35,079 bases of DNA from assembly GCA_029262415.1 (NCBI GenBank), contig JAJCZL010000051.1, forward strand, positions 1 to 35,079, given 5' to 3'. A program made the position numbers and the translations under genes. The number at the start of each line of letters is the position of its first letter. The first letter of the stretch is position 1. This DNA comes from Deltaproteobacteria bacterium. GTDB taxonomy: Bacteria > Desulfobacterota > Binatia > UBA1149 > JAJCZL01. The notes under the pieces were generated by a model. That model had not been told where the DNA came from. It worked only from the letters and a program-made list of their open reading frames with translations, and did no database searches. Of the stretch, positions 14,098-23,800 are shown piece after piece.

Positions 14098-14499
14098 ATG
14101 GCGACCGTTGGCGATGTTGCTGAGAAGGCTTACAAGCACATAGGGATAGTCACTATTGAACAGCAGCCGAGCGTCGCTGATGCAGATCCGGTCGTTGATG
14201 AGTTCAACGCAATCATGTTTGAATATAGCGATGCCTTCAATCTGAAAGATGAGGCTGGCGTTGCTTATCAACACGCAACCCAAACCCCTAGCAATACATT
14301 TGCTTTAGGTGATCGCTTTGTCAGCGGTCTTGGGGCGCTTGTCGCCGTGCGTGCGGCTGGCTTGTTGGGGTTAGAGGGTAATCTAGGCCCCGAAACATAC
14401 AGCGCATCGGCTCGGGGGTATGGGCAGATCACTGGTGCGTTTCAGAAGTCAGTTACTCAGGACAGTGGGCTTTTGCCTAAGCGGAATTTCTACGTCTAA
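14098..14499 (+). CDS. Tail accessory / head completion protein, P22 gp4 position
   Basis: 133 residues beginning MATVGDVAEKAYKHIGIV, with DEFNAIMFEYSDAFN and QTPSNTFALGDRFVSGLGAL. This matches the helical head-completion (gp4-like) proteins that bind under the portal. It sits in the exact P22 gene order (coat, gp4, gp10). P22 gp4 is 166 residues and has an additional muramidase activity that cannot be confirmed here. Confidence 0.75.
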   Translation: MATVGDVAEKAYKHIGIVTIEQQPSVADADPVVDEFNAIMFEYSDAFNLKDEAGVAYQHATQTPSNTFALGDRFVSGLGALVAVRAAGLLGLEGNLGPETYSASARGYGQITGAFQKSVTQDSGLLPKRNFYV

Positions 14500-15920
14500 T
14501 GCCAAAATTAGCCTTCGACCCTAACGTCTATGACAATAGCGCTTACAATCTGCCGTCATCTCTGTTGCAGAATATGTTTTCAGAAAAGGCCGATGAGCCG
14601 AGCGGCTGGCCGTTCCGGTTTGTGCCGACCCCCGGGCTAAAGTCATTCAGCCTTGCGGTAGGAGCGACGGGCCGAGGATGCACACAGTCGGACGCAGTGG
14701 CGTCGGGCGATATCATAAAGGTTTTCGACACCACTGTTCATCGCGTTGATTCGGTGGGAACGGTGACGCAGATCACGGGCGCCATTTTGAATGATGGCAA
14801 GCCGGTCCGGTTTGCAAACAGCCAATCACAGGTCGTGCTTAATTCGGCTGGAAAGGTTTACACGGTAACGGGCTCTGCGGTGACGGAGTTCACGGCTAAC
14901 CTTACCGCTGCCGGTGCATCGGGCGCCATCATAGGTGTTGCGGTGATAAACAACCGCCACCTTTATGTTGAGGATAATTCAGGCCGGTTGTTTTATTCCA
15001 ATCCCGGCGATGCGACGACGATTGCGGGCTTTATCACGGCGGAGAAAGACCCGGACCAGCTTAGGGGCGTGATGGTCATCGGGGCGTCGGTGCTGTTGTT
15101 TGGCAATAAGCTCACCGAGGTTTGGCGCGGGACGGATTCGGTCACAACGCCATTGATTGCTCGATCAGGTTTTATTCTCAAGGTCGGGATTATCTCGACG
15201 GACGCTAAAGCGCAAATAGGCGGGGTTGCTTATTTCATCGGCAATGACGGTGTTAAATATGAATGGGCTGGCGGGGCGGAAAGGCCGATTTCACCATCAT
15301 GGATGGATGTATCGGTAAGCAGTCTAAGCGCTGCTGATAAGGCAATGGTTCGGCTTACGGCCCATGATTATGACGGGCGCTCATTCATCAAAACACACAT
15401 CCCGAACAAGGGCGATTATCTCTACGGGACAAAATCAAGAACGCTGCATAAACGAAAAGATTTAGGCGATGAGGTTCCGCATTGGGGGTTTGATTATTTC
15501 GTCAAGGCGTTTGGCGAGGTCTATGTCCAAAGGCTTTCGAACGGCGGTCTTTGCAAGCTTGATTCTGGCGTATCCTTGGAGGATGGAAATCCGGTTCGCC
15601 GTGTAACATCGGCCATCTTCTCGGTAGACGAGCCTCTGAGGGTCAACAACGTTATTATCGAGGGCCAGCCTGGGGTCGGGTTGGATATCACATCCGGTTT
15701 GGGCTCTGACCCCGTTTGTAATTTCCGGGTTGCCTACGATGCGCGTATTTTCAACTCACCTATACAGCGACAAATCGGCAAGTTCGGTGAACATCGATGG
15801 AGGCCCGTGATTGGATCGCTCGGAACGATCAAGCCGCCTAGGGTTCTTATTGAGCTATCTTATGGCGATCCGGTTGGATGGGTCGTGTACGGAATTACAT
15901 TTAACGGGCGGGCTTACTGA
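14499..15920 (+). CDS. Packaged-DNA stabilization protein, P22 gp10 family
   Basis: 473 residues (P22 gp10: 472), with the start overlapping the previous stop. It has the family N-terminus (NMFSEKADEPSGWPFRFVPT, then PGLKSF) and beta-rich repeats, including SGRLFYSNPGDATTIAGF, GASVLLFGNKLTEVWRGTD and VAYFIGNDGVKYEWAGG. The hexamer extends the tail hub and closes the portal channel. Confidence 0.88.
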   Translation: MPKLAFDPNVYDNSAYNLPSSLLQNMFSEKADEPSGWPFRFVPTPGLKSFSLAVGATGRGCTQSDAVASGDIIKVFDTTVHRVDSVGTVTQITGAILNDGKPVRFANSQSQVVLNSAGKVYTVTGSAVTEFTANLTAAGASGAIIGVAVINNRHLYVEDNSGRLFYSNPGDATTIAGFITAEKDPDQLRGVMVIGASVLLFGNKLTEVWRGTDSVTTPLIARSGFILKVGIISTDAKAQIGGVAYFIGNDGVKYEWAGGAERPISPSWMDVSVSSLSAADKAMVRLTAHDYDGRSFIKTHIPNKGDYLYGTKSRTLHKRKDLGDEVPHWGFDYFVKAFGEVYVQRLSNGGLCKLDSGVSLEDGNPVRRVTSAIFSVDEPLRVNNVIIEGQPGVGLDITSGLGSDPVCNFRVAYDARIFNSPIQRQIGKFGEHRWRPVIGSLGTIKPPRVLIELSYGDPVGWVVYGITFNGRAY

Positions 15921-16579
15921 TGGCCAGGACATACACCCTAAGCGCGGTATTGCCTGACCCTGAAGTGCCGTTAGTTGATAAAGACGGCCGTTTAACCAAT
16001 GAATGGCGCGATACGTTTGAGGAGATTGTTACCGCCCTATTCGGCCCGACCGGTGATGATGATGTAACGCAGTCGATTGCCGGCACGATCACGCTAGGGA
16101 CTGAAACCCAGGGCGATTACGTCGAGAGCATAACAGGCGTGGGCAACATGGTTGTGACCGGCGGGACGGGCGAGGGCTCGACCCCCCAAGTTAGCATCAT
16201 GTCGAACCCGACGTTTAACAACGTATCGCTTAATCTTGTTGATGGACGCGATCCTTCTGTGGATGGTGTGAAGCTGGACGGGATTGCATTGGCCGCTACG
16301 GCGAATTCAACAGACTTATTTTTGCTGGCGAGGACGAACCATACCGGAACGCAAGCTTGGGGCACGATCACAGGAACCCCGACCACGCTTTCCGGATACG
16401 GCATAACGGATGGGGCGAGCGATACGGAATTGGCCGGCAAGGTGACAAAAGATGCGACGATCACCGCTGCCTCTGAAACCCATTCTCTCAATGCAACATT
16501 CTCTAATACAGAAGTTCAGGATGCTCTTAATGCGCTGGGCGCCGTCTTCAACGAAATGAGAACTTCCTTCAACGCATGA
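15920..16579 (+). CDS. Tail fibre/needle-like protein, gp26 position
   Basis: 219 residues, close to P22 gp26 (233), and in the gp26 position. The N-terminus carries PDPEVPLVDKDGRLTNEWRD, common in phage tail-tip proteins. Residues about 135-165 contain a tail-fibre repeat motif (NHTGTQAWGTITGTPTTLSG then YGITD), and the C-terminus is helical (NTEVQDALNALGAVFNEM). The tail needle plugs the channel and penetrates the outer membrane; sequence similarity to gp26 itself is not evident, so the assignment is by size and order. Confidence 0.65.
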   Translation: MARTYTLSAVLPDPEVPLVDKDGRLTNEWRDTFEEIVTALFGPTGDDDVTQSIAGTITLGTETQGDYVESITGVGNMVVTGGTGEGSTPQVSIMSNPTFNNVSLNLVDGRDPSVDGVKLDGIALAATANSTDLFLLARTNHTGTQAWGTITGTPTTLSGYGITDGASDTELAGKVTKDATITAASETHSLNATFSNTEVQDALNALGAVFNEMRTSFNA

Positions 16580-16992
16580 TCGAACTCGCAACGCCGGAAA
16601 CGGCAAGATATGTCGCTGAGAATTTGAGCGACCGTGAAATCTGTGTGTTGGATTACGGAAAAGAAGACGCCGCCGAGCTTTGCTTTGAGACGGCGAGGGA
16701 TTCGATCCTGTCCTGGGTTGTTGTCGACAGGTTTGGCGAGCCAGTTTGCCTGTTCGGCGCCGATGGTGACGAAGGCGATGATTGGGGCTCTGCTTGGATG
16801 TTCTCTACAGGGAGCATAAAAAAATCGCCGCTTGAGACCATAAAGGCTCTTAGGCAGGCGATAGATTACAGCCGGTCGCACTGGCCACAACTACGGATAA
16901 TTTCAGAACAACGCAGCTCTAAGCAAGCCCGGTTTTTAAAGCTGGTTGGCTTTCGCCCGGGCGAAGAAGATGAAACGGAACTGATACTATGA
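16576..16992 (+). CDS. GNAT-like protein resembling T7 gp13, in the P22 gp14 slot
   Basis: 138 residues, overlapping the previous gene by ATGA. The acetyltransferase-like (GNAT) pattern is seen in WVVVDRFGEPVCLFGADGDE, then a conserved W and SSKQARFLKLVGFRPGEE near the C-terminus. This resembles the T7 gp13 (internal virion protein A) family, which is also 138 residues. In P22 the equivalent slot holds gp14, needed for particle assembly. Catalytic acetylation is not implied. Confidence 0.6.
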   Translation: MIELATPETARYVAENLSDREICVLDYGKEDAAELCFETARDSILSWVVVDRFGEPVCLFGADGDEGDDWGSAWMFSTGSIKKSPLETIKALRQAIDYSRSHWPQLRIISEQRSSKQARFLKLVGFRPGEEDETELIL

Positions 16993-17537
16993 CAGGCGGC
17001 AAGAAAAAACGGCGTGACCTCCAAAAGGGCCAGGACCAGTTTAATCAGTTCGCGAACAAGACGATTGCTCTACAGGAGCCGTTTGCCAAGGCGGGCGTTC
17101 CTGCGGTCAATCAGCTATCGGCGTTTGCTGGGCTCGGCACACCAGAACAAAGCGCAGCCGCCAATGACCAGTTTGAAAACTCGCTATTCTTCACCGGCGG
17201 GGAAAAAGCCTTTGGTTTGGAGAAAGACAACATCGACTCGGCGTTGTCTAATTCAGGGCTCCTATTCTCGCAGGCGCGCTTAAACGCGGTTGAAGATGCG
17301 CGGCAACGAAACTTTCAGAGCGCTTTCGGCCAGTTCCTGAATAGCACGGGGACCATTGCCAATGTCGGCATCGGCGCTGCGACAAACCAGGGCAATGCGT
17401 TCCTTGAGCAAGGGCTGGCCGCGCAGAACACGCAGCAGAATATTGCCAGCACAAGGCAGGGTTTCTTGGGTGGCTTGAAACAGGCTACGCAGATCGGGAA
17501 AAATGTTGCCGGATCGCTAGCCTCGGGCGGGTTTTAA
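16989..17537 (+). CDS. Ejection protein, P22 gp7 position
   Basis: 182 residues, ATGA-coupled to the upstream gene. Alanine-, glutamine- and glycine-rich helical protein (DNIDSALSNSGLLFSQARLN, then TNQGNAFLEQGLAAQNTQQN) ending in a small-residue stretch (VAGSLASGGF). Composition and order match the phage proteins that leave the virion with the DNA and help form the trans-envelope channel. Confidence 0.7.
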   Translation: MTGGKKKRRDLQKGQDQFNQFANKTIALQEPFAKAGVPAVNQLSAFAGLGTPEQSAAANDQFENSLFFTGGEKAFGLEKDNIDSALSNSGLLFSQARLNAVEDARQRNFQSAFGQFLNSTGTIANVGIGAATNQGNAFLEQGLAAQNTQQNIASTRQGFLGGLKQATQIGKNVAGSLASGGF

Positions 17538-17539
17538 TA

Positions 17540-18868
17540 ATGAATGCTTTCAAAGACGTTTTAAATTTCGGCGCCAAGGCGGCAGACTCAGTATTTCTTG
17601 GCGGCGCCGTGGGTAAGGTAAAAAGACGAAATTCCTTTGCCGACCTGATAGAGCAGGGCGACATTCAGGGCGCGTCACAATTCGCGATAAGGAACGGCCG
17701 TCAAGACCTTGGTTTTGCGCTTCAACAACAGGCGCAGCAGCAGACTCAACAACAAGCCGAACAAGAGAAGGCCGCACAGGACCAAGAAAACCAGTTTTTC
17801 TCTTCGCTGTCGATTGGGCTTTCTCAAATTGAAGACTCTGAGGTGCGCGCGCTGGCGTTTGAAGGCATGAAGCCCCGCCTGTCTGAGCAGTTTGGGTTCG
17901 ATGAGCAAGATTTCGGTCAGGTTCCGATTGGCGACGCAAATGCGCTTAGGCTCTTTGGCCAGCAATTCATCACGCCTCAACAGCAGGTTGGGAATCAGAT
18001 TTCGCAACAGAATGCGGACAGCAGCTTGCAGAACGCTCAAACGGGTGCGCGCAATGCCGACACGGCAGAATTCAGGGCGCGAAACCCTAACCAGACCGAT
18101 GAAGTCCAGTTCGATCCGTCCACCATCGACACGTTTGCAACTGAGTTTTTGAAATCAGGCTCGTCTGTATTGACGAAGTTTTCAGGCAGAAGCGACAGAA
18201 CGCGCGTCGCAAATCTAGTTGTATCACGAGCCAACGAAAAACTTTCCGAGGCCGGGCTAGACGCGAATGATCTAGCGCGCATCAGGGGTGATGTTGCTGC
18301 GTTTACAGGGAACGTCAAAAAGCTTCAGCAAAACCTTTCAGCCATCAAATCATTTGAGGGCCTCGCAAAAGCAAACGCTGATAGGCTTCTGGTTCTTTTG
18401 GAAAGCATCCCAAATTCGAGAATTCCTATCGCGAATGCCATAACGCGCGCAACGGCACAGGGGCTCGGCGGTGTGGATCAGGCAGAGTTTAGCTCTGTCC
18501 TCGCAACATTTAGAACAGAAGTCGCGGGTATCTTGGGAAGGATGAACCCAGGCACCGGCACGACTACGGACGCGCTACGCAAAGAGATAGAGCACATCAC
18601 GCCATCCAACGCCACGAAAGCGCAGCTAACCAGAATCATCAACCGATTGAAGGTTGAAATGAGCATTCGAGAAGGTCTGATAATTGAGGAGATAAATCTA
18701 TCAAGGGGCGCACTTTCAAGTAGTGACGTTAGAATTCAGGATGGTGGCGATCAGGGAAGGGGAGACTTACAACTTCCTAACGGCGACACCCTTAACGAGG
18801 GCGAGACCATAATTCAAAATGGTCAAACCTTCATTGTTCGTGATGGACAGGTGGTCCCTGCTCAGTAA
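17540..18868 (+). CDS. Ejection (DNA transfer) protein, P22 gp20 position
   Basis: 442 residues (P22 gp20: 471). Residues about 60-85 are glutamine-rich (ALQQQAQQQTQQQAEQE), and the middle is long, helical and polar. The C-terminal 40 residues contain a short beta motif (NGDTLNEGETIIQNGQTFIV) common at the ends of such ejection proteins. It is expected to be packaged and injected with the genome. Confidence 0.7.
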   Translation: MNAFKDVLNFGAKAADSVFLGGAVGKVKRRNSFADLIEQGDIQGASQFAIRNGRQDLGFALQQQAQQQTQQQAEQEKAAQDQENQFFSSLSIGLSQIEDSEVRALAFEGMKPRLSEQFGFDEQDFGQVPIGDANALRLFGQQFITPQQQVGNQISQQNADSSLQNAQTGARNADTAEFRARNPNQTDEVQFDPSTIDTFATEFLKSGSSVLTKFSGRSDRTRVANLVVSRANEKLSEAGLDANDLARIRGDVAAFTGNVKKLQQNLSAIKSFEGLAKANADRLLVLLESIPNSRIPIANAITRATAQGLGGVDQAEFSSVLATFRTEVAGILGRMNPGTGTTTDALRKEIEHITPSNATKAQLTRIINRLKVEMSIREGLIIEEINLSRGALSSSDVRIQDGGDQGRGDLQLPNGDTLNEGETIIQNGQTFIVRDGQVVPAQ

Positions 18869-20793
18869 TGCAACAATTTGATCCAAATCAACCTTTCCAA
18901 CGTGCGGGAGGTAATGCACTCGAGTTTGATCCAAATGCGCCGTTTGAGCGGTCCAGCAATGACACAAGAACGGCAGACGATATCCTTGGCCAGATAGGCG
19001 GTGATCCAAACGTCACGCCGCTTGCTCAGCAGCCTAAAAGACCTCAACATGGTAATTTAGTTAGCCGTGCAATTGGTGAATTTGGCGACCGACCCGCCTT
19101 ACCCGGCCCGCTAGGTGGTGCGATTCAGGGGGCTGCCCGCATTGGCCAGAGCGTTGCAGAAGATCCTTTGCAGACGTTGGTTATCGGCCCTCTATCGGCG
19201 CCGGGCCGCATTGTTCCTAATCTCAGGGAGGGCGGTCAGGCGTTGTCCGAAGGAAGGCCGCTCGGCGCGCTGGGAGAGTTTGCAGAAGCGGCGACAGCAG
19301 TTGGCGAAACGGGGCTCATTGGCGCGCCTATAGCGAGTGTTGGGCGCTCTGGGCTGAAGGCAGCGGGATCGCAAGCCATTGATGACTTCGCGAGAGTTGG
19401 TGTCGATCCTACATTGCCTGCCGTAAGCCAGACAGCGGCCAGGATTGCAAAGCCTGTTTCAGAAAACTTTGCCGGCGGGGCGACTGCAAGGTCGGGCGCG
19501 GACAGGGTTTTAAAACAGACAGAACAAGCACTCAACAATGCCGCAGATGATTTTTCGCGCGGTGCGGGACCGATCGATTCCGGAGCAGCGGCGCGCGCTG
19601 GCGTTGTGCGGTTCAACTCAAGATCACCCGCACCCTTCACGCCTGATGGGCTAGCGACGCGGATTATTCAGCCGTCGCGGTTCTCAACATTCAGGGACAA
19701 GGCGGAGGCCATCTATTCAAAGGCCTGGCAGGGTGTGGACACCGCCACGGTCGGCGGCCTCGATAATACGGCAGATGCGCTTCGGCTGGCGAATTCAAAG
19801 TTTTCAAACGAAACACTACAGGAGATATTTAAGCTTCCTATCGTCAAGCAGATTGAGGGCGCTGTTTCTGACGGCCTATCTATAGCTGACATGCATGCGC
19901 TTAGGACGACGGTTCGGGAACTCCGCGCCAAACCGAGCGTCATGCAGAGTAAGGATGACGCTGCAATCGGCAGGCTTGAAAGCGCCCTAACAAAAGACAT
20001 TTACAAAGCAGTGGAGGCAACTGGCGGACCTAAAGCGCGGGCCCGGCTGAAGCGCGCTGACAAATTCTACCGTCTTGGCGCGGAGCGATTAACCAAAGCG
20101 CTGAAAGAATTTCTGAAAGATGATGTTACTTCAGAGGATGCGTTCAAAGCGATCCTGAGCGCCACACGAGGCCAAGGCAAGGGTGATATTCAAAGGTTAC
20201 GGGCGCTTCGGCGTTCGCTGCGCCCTGACGAGATGGACGAGATTTCCGCCGGCGTTTTGAGAGAAATGGGCAAGGCCAAGGAGGGGGCTGATTTTTCTTC
20301 CGAGGTCTTTGCGCGCGCATGGCAGAATATGGGCGATGACGCCAAGGGTGCATTATTTAATCGTGCGCAGCGCCCCGAGGTGCGACAGAACTTGGACGCA
20401 CTGGCGCGCGTAATCGAGCGACAAGCGAAGGTCGAAGGCCTGTCAAACCGATCTCAGTCGGGCGCATCGCTTGGTAATGTAGCAACCGGCGCCGCTGCCC
20501 TTAATGCGCCCATCTCTACAATGTCGGCAATCGTTGGCGCTAATATATTTGGTCGGTTGATGATGTCTCCGGCGTTTACGAAGGCCCTTTTGAAGATGAG
20601 CCGTCACACTGGCGCGATAAGAGCAACGTCAGACAGGGCTCGTATTATTTCAATAATCGGCGTGGCCGGCGAGTCTGACCAGGCGATAAAACCCTATACG
20701 GATGAAATCATTGCGGCGCTAAGGGCGGAAAACGACAACCTTAGGTCAACAACCAGCCAACCCCTAAAAGCAGGCCAAAAAAGACAACAATAA
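18868..20793 (+). CDS. Ejection protein, P22 gp16 position
   Basis: 641 residues (P22 gp16: 609), with the start overlapping the upstream stop. The N-terminus has two FDPNxPF repeats (QFDPNQPFQR and EFDPNAPFER), a motif frequent in podovirus ejection proteins. The body is helical and charged, and near the C-terminus a weakly hydrophobic segment (GNVATGAAALNAPISTMSAI, then VGANIFGRLMM) could insert into membranes. In P22 the gp16 class promotes DNA passage across the inner membrane. Confidence 0.7.
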   Translation: MQQFDPNQPFQRAGGNALEFDPNAPFERSSNDTRTADDILGQIGGDPNVTPLAQQPKRPQHGNLVSRAIGEFGDRPALPGPLGGAIQGAARIGQSVAEDPLQTLVIGPLSAPGRIVPNLREGGQALSEGRPLGALGEFAEAATAVGETGLIGAPIASVGRSGLKAAGSQAIDDFARVGVDPTLPAVSQTAARIAKPVSENFAGGATARSGADRVLKQTEQALNNAADDFSRGAGPIDSGAAARAGVVRFNSRSPAPFTPDGLATRIIQPSRFSTFRDKAEAIYSKAWQGVDTATVGGLDNTADALRLANSKFSNETLQEIFKLPIVKQIEGAVSDGLSIADMHALRTTVRELRAKPSVMQSKDDAAIGRLESALTKDIYKAVEATGGPKARARLKRADKFYRLGAERLTKALKEFLKDDVTSEDAFKAILSATRGQGKGDIQRLRALRRSLRPDEMDEISAGVLREMGKAKEGADFSSEVFARAWQNMGDDAKGALFNRAQRPEVRQNLDALARVIERQAKVEGLSNRSQSGASLGNVATGAAALNAPISTMSAIVGANIFGRLMMSPAFTKALLKMSRHTGAIRATSDRARIISIIGVAGESDQAIKPYTDEIIAALRAENDNLRSTTSQPLKAGQKRQQ

Positions 20794-20856
20794 CCAGTAT
20801 TCCGCCGAGTTCGCGGAGCAAAACGCCGAACACGTATTCGAGAAAACCTAACACAA

Positions 20857-20878
20857 CCTCGCTCCGGCGGGTTTTTTT
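20857..20878 (+). terminator. Intrinsic terminator before the tailspike gene
   Basis: Short stem (about five pairs including one G-T) with a TCCG loop followed by seven T. It separates the head/ejection genes from the tailspike gene starting at 20899. Confidence 0.65.
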
Positions 20879-20898
20879 AATGTGGAGACCTCCCCGAT

Positions 20899-23800
20899 AT
20901 GCCCGCCCAACTTGTCGTCATCCAAGCAAGGGATGCGGTCGGCGCCATTGTGCCCGGCGCTCAGTTCTTCACCTATCAGGGCGGGACTGGGTCTGTTCCT
21001 CAAGCTGTTTACTCCGATGATGCGACGATGATTTCTCTTCCCAATCCATTAACGGCTGACGCCGCAGGGCGCGCCGTTTGCTGGATGGATGCATCCAAAG
21101 ATTACGACTTCGTTCTCAAGAACGCCGCTGGCTCTCAAAATCTTTGGCCACAGATTTCCAACTATACACCAAGATCAGACGATATTCTATACCTCCTATC
21201 AGTTGATATCACTGCGGCTTTAGAGGCATCGCAGACTGCGCAGACCTCTGCGGAAGCGGCCCGGGATGCGGCATTAGTCGCACAAACGGCATCAGAGACG
21301 GCGCAGACCGGGTCCGAGACCGCAGAAACCAACTCCGCTAGTTCCGCTGCCGCATCCGCTGTTTCGGCGGCCAATGCTGCCGCAGACGCGATCCTCACAG
21401 CCGCAGATAAGCTGGCAACCAACGCCGATGCTGCCGCCACGGCCGCTGACAAGATAGCAACAAACGCGGACGCTGTCTCAACCGCCGCTGATAAGGTCGC
21501 GACAAACGCAGATACGGCAACCACGGATGCTAATGTTCTTCTCACCGCTGCGGACGCTGTCTCAACCGCAGCTGACGCCGCCCTGTCCGGCTCCCACGTT
21601 GCCCTTACCACTGCGGACCGTGCGGCTATTTCTGGTTTGTATCTTCAAGCTGATACTGGCGACGGATCGTTTGCTGATGTGGCTGCGGTACAGACTTACT
21701 TGACGGCGAATAACCTGACGACGCGGGTTAACGCGATTTATGTTAATTCTACCGATGGCAAAAGGCACACAATTACGGCCGTTTCGCCGCTCGCCTCTGA
21801 TCCGGAGTCGAACATCACCAGCCCACAGTCGTCTTTGCTGGACGAAATGCTGGCCGGCAAGTTCACCACGCTGCTCAATTTCATCGCCGGGCTGCAAGTT
21901 TATCACCAGCCTGGAAAAACCTCCTACGCAATTGCGTCCCGAGGCATAACCAACCCGGTCTCCCTGACGCCGGTCAATGGCGATATGTATCTTTTGTCTG
22001 GCGCGGGCACGGGCGATTGGACAGGGTTTTCGGCAAATAATATTGCCGGTTATGTCGATGGCGCATGGCTCCAGATAACCCCCGCATACGGATATGTCAT
22101 TTATATTCAGGACGAGGCCGACACGGTTTTGTTCTTCAACGGTTCAAACTGGATTGACCATCCGGCTTTGAAAACCCGTCTGACCATGGCGGCGCTGCAA
22201 GCCATAGCGTCTACAGCGCTCAGTAATGGCGATATCTATCGCATAAAACGACGCGCCACGCCGGGCGATGGCGGCGCCGGGGCGTTTGAATATCTCACTG
22301 CCGAAAGCGGGCTGCACGGCGTTACCGATCTCGTCGCCGGGACTGGCTACACCGACGGGATTTATGACCTGACGCCCTCAGGCGGCAACGGCGCGGGCGC
22401 GCTGGCGCGTGTTGAAGTGGTCGGCGGGGCCGTCATCGCGGCCTGGATCAGAACCAAGGGCTCGGGCTACACCGCGATTGCAACGCTTGCCGCATCGGGG
22501 ATGGGCGCAGGCTCCGGCTTTTCGGCCAATTGCGCGCTTTCCGACGGCGGTGTTGTACTGGCGCCGTCCGATGGCATTGGCCGCTTTGTGCGCCTGTTCA
22601 CCAACGAGATTGACCCGCGCTGGTTCGGCGCCAAGCTCGACCGCACCACCGATGACGCCGCGCCAGTTCAGTTGGCGGCCGATTTCACCAAGAACATTAA
22701 CGAGACCGGCCTTCCGGGCGCCGGAGGCTTCGGCATTCGCGCGCTACTCTGTAGGCAGATTAACTTCGGCGGCGCTGTCGCATCTATCGAGAGCGGAATA
22801 AACGTCACCGAAGCCTATGGCCTGTGCTTCAAATCAGGAACCATGATCGCCAGCGGCACATGGGCCGCTGGTACGCGCATGGTCTATGGCGATATTACCG
22901 CCTCATTCTCGTTTGAAGATTTCGAATTGGAATGTAACGGCAAAACCAACGGGTTTGAACTTAGTCGCGGCAACGGCCTCTCAATCAACCGCTCAAGGGT
23001 CTTTGGCTTTAAAGACCATGCCTATGGCGGCAAATTCAGCACTGCTCAGGGTGGCGCGCGTATTAAGGTCTCGGGCTCGGCGTTCTTTGGCACGATTGGC
23101 GGCGATACGGTTGGGATCACAAACCCGTCGGCAACCTGTCTGGAGATCGACGGGCCGTCAGACTCGGCAATCGACACGACAGAGTTCAGCCGCGCTCTGA
23201 AGGGTTTCGTCTGCAAAAATGGCGGCTGGACCATAACCAGCAATAAAGTAAATGTTGCCAATGCGGGCGCAACCATCGCGCCGATTGGCATAGAAATTCA
23301 CCCAACAGTCACGCACGCGATTGTCGCCAATAACCAGCTTGATTTTTGCCACATAAAACAAATCGGCGGGCCAGATGTGCTGTATGCCAATAACGACATA
23401 TGGTGGACGGTGGCGGGCTATCCCGTAGAGGCGATTTTATGTGAACCGGACCCAGCCGGAGCCCCGACCCAGACCTTGTCAAACCTCAAGGCGATGGGCA
23501 ACAAGGCGTCGCTTTTCGGCGGCACGCATTTTGTCCGGCTTGACGATGGCGCGTCCGGCAATGTCTGGACCGGCACGCCGGGCAATTGCTATGTCGAGGC
23601 TAATGCAGCCGTCGATGAAAGCAAGGTTGAGCTGAACCAGCGCGACACTATCCCGGCCCGGCTCATGGACCTCGATGCTTCGGGGCGAATAAATTTCAAC
23701 TCAGGCCTGCTTTACGTTGACCCTGCAACAGGCCGCGTTGGCATCAACCACGCAAGCCCGGACCATCGCCTTCATGCTGGCTTTTCGGCGGGTGATCTGG

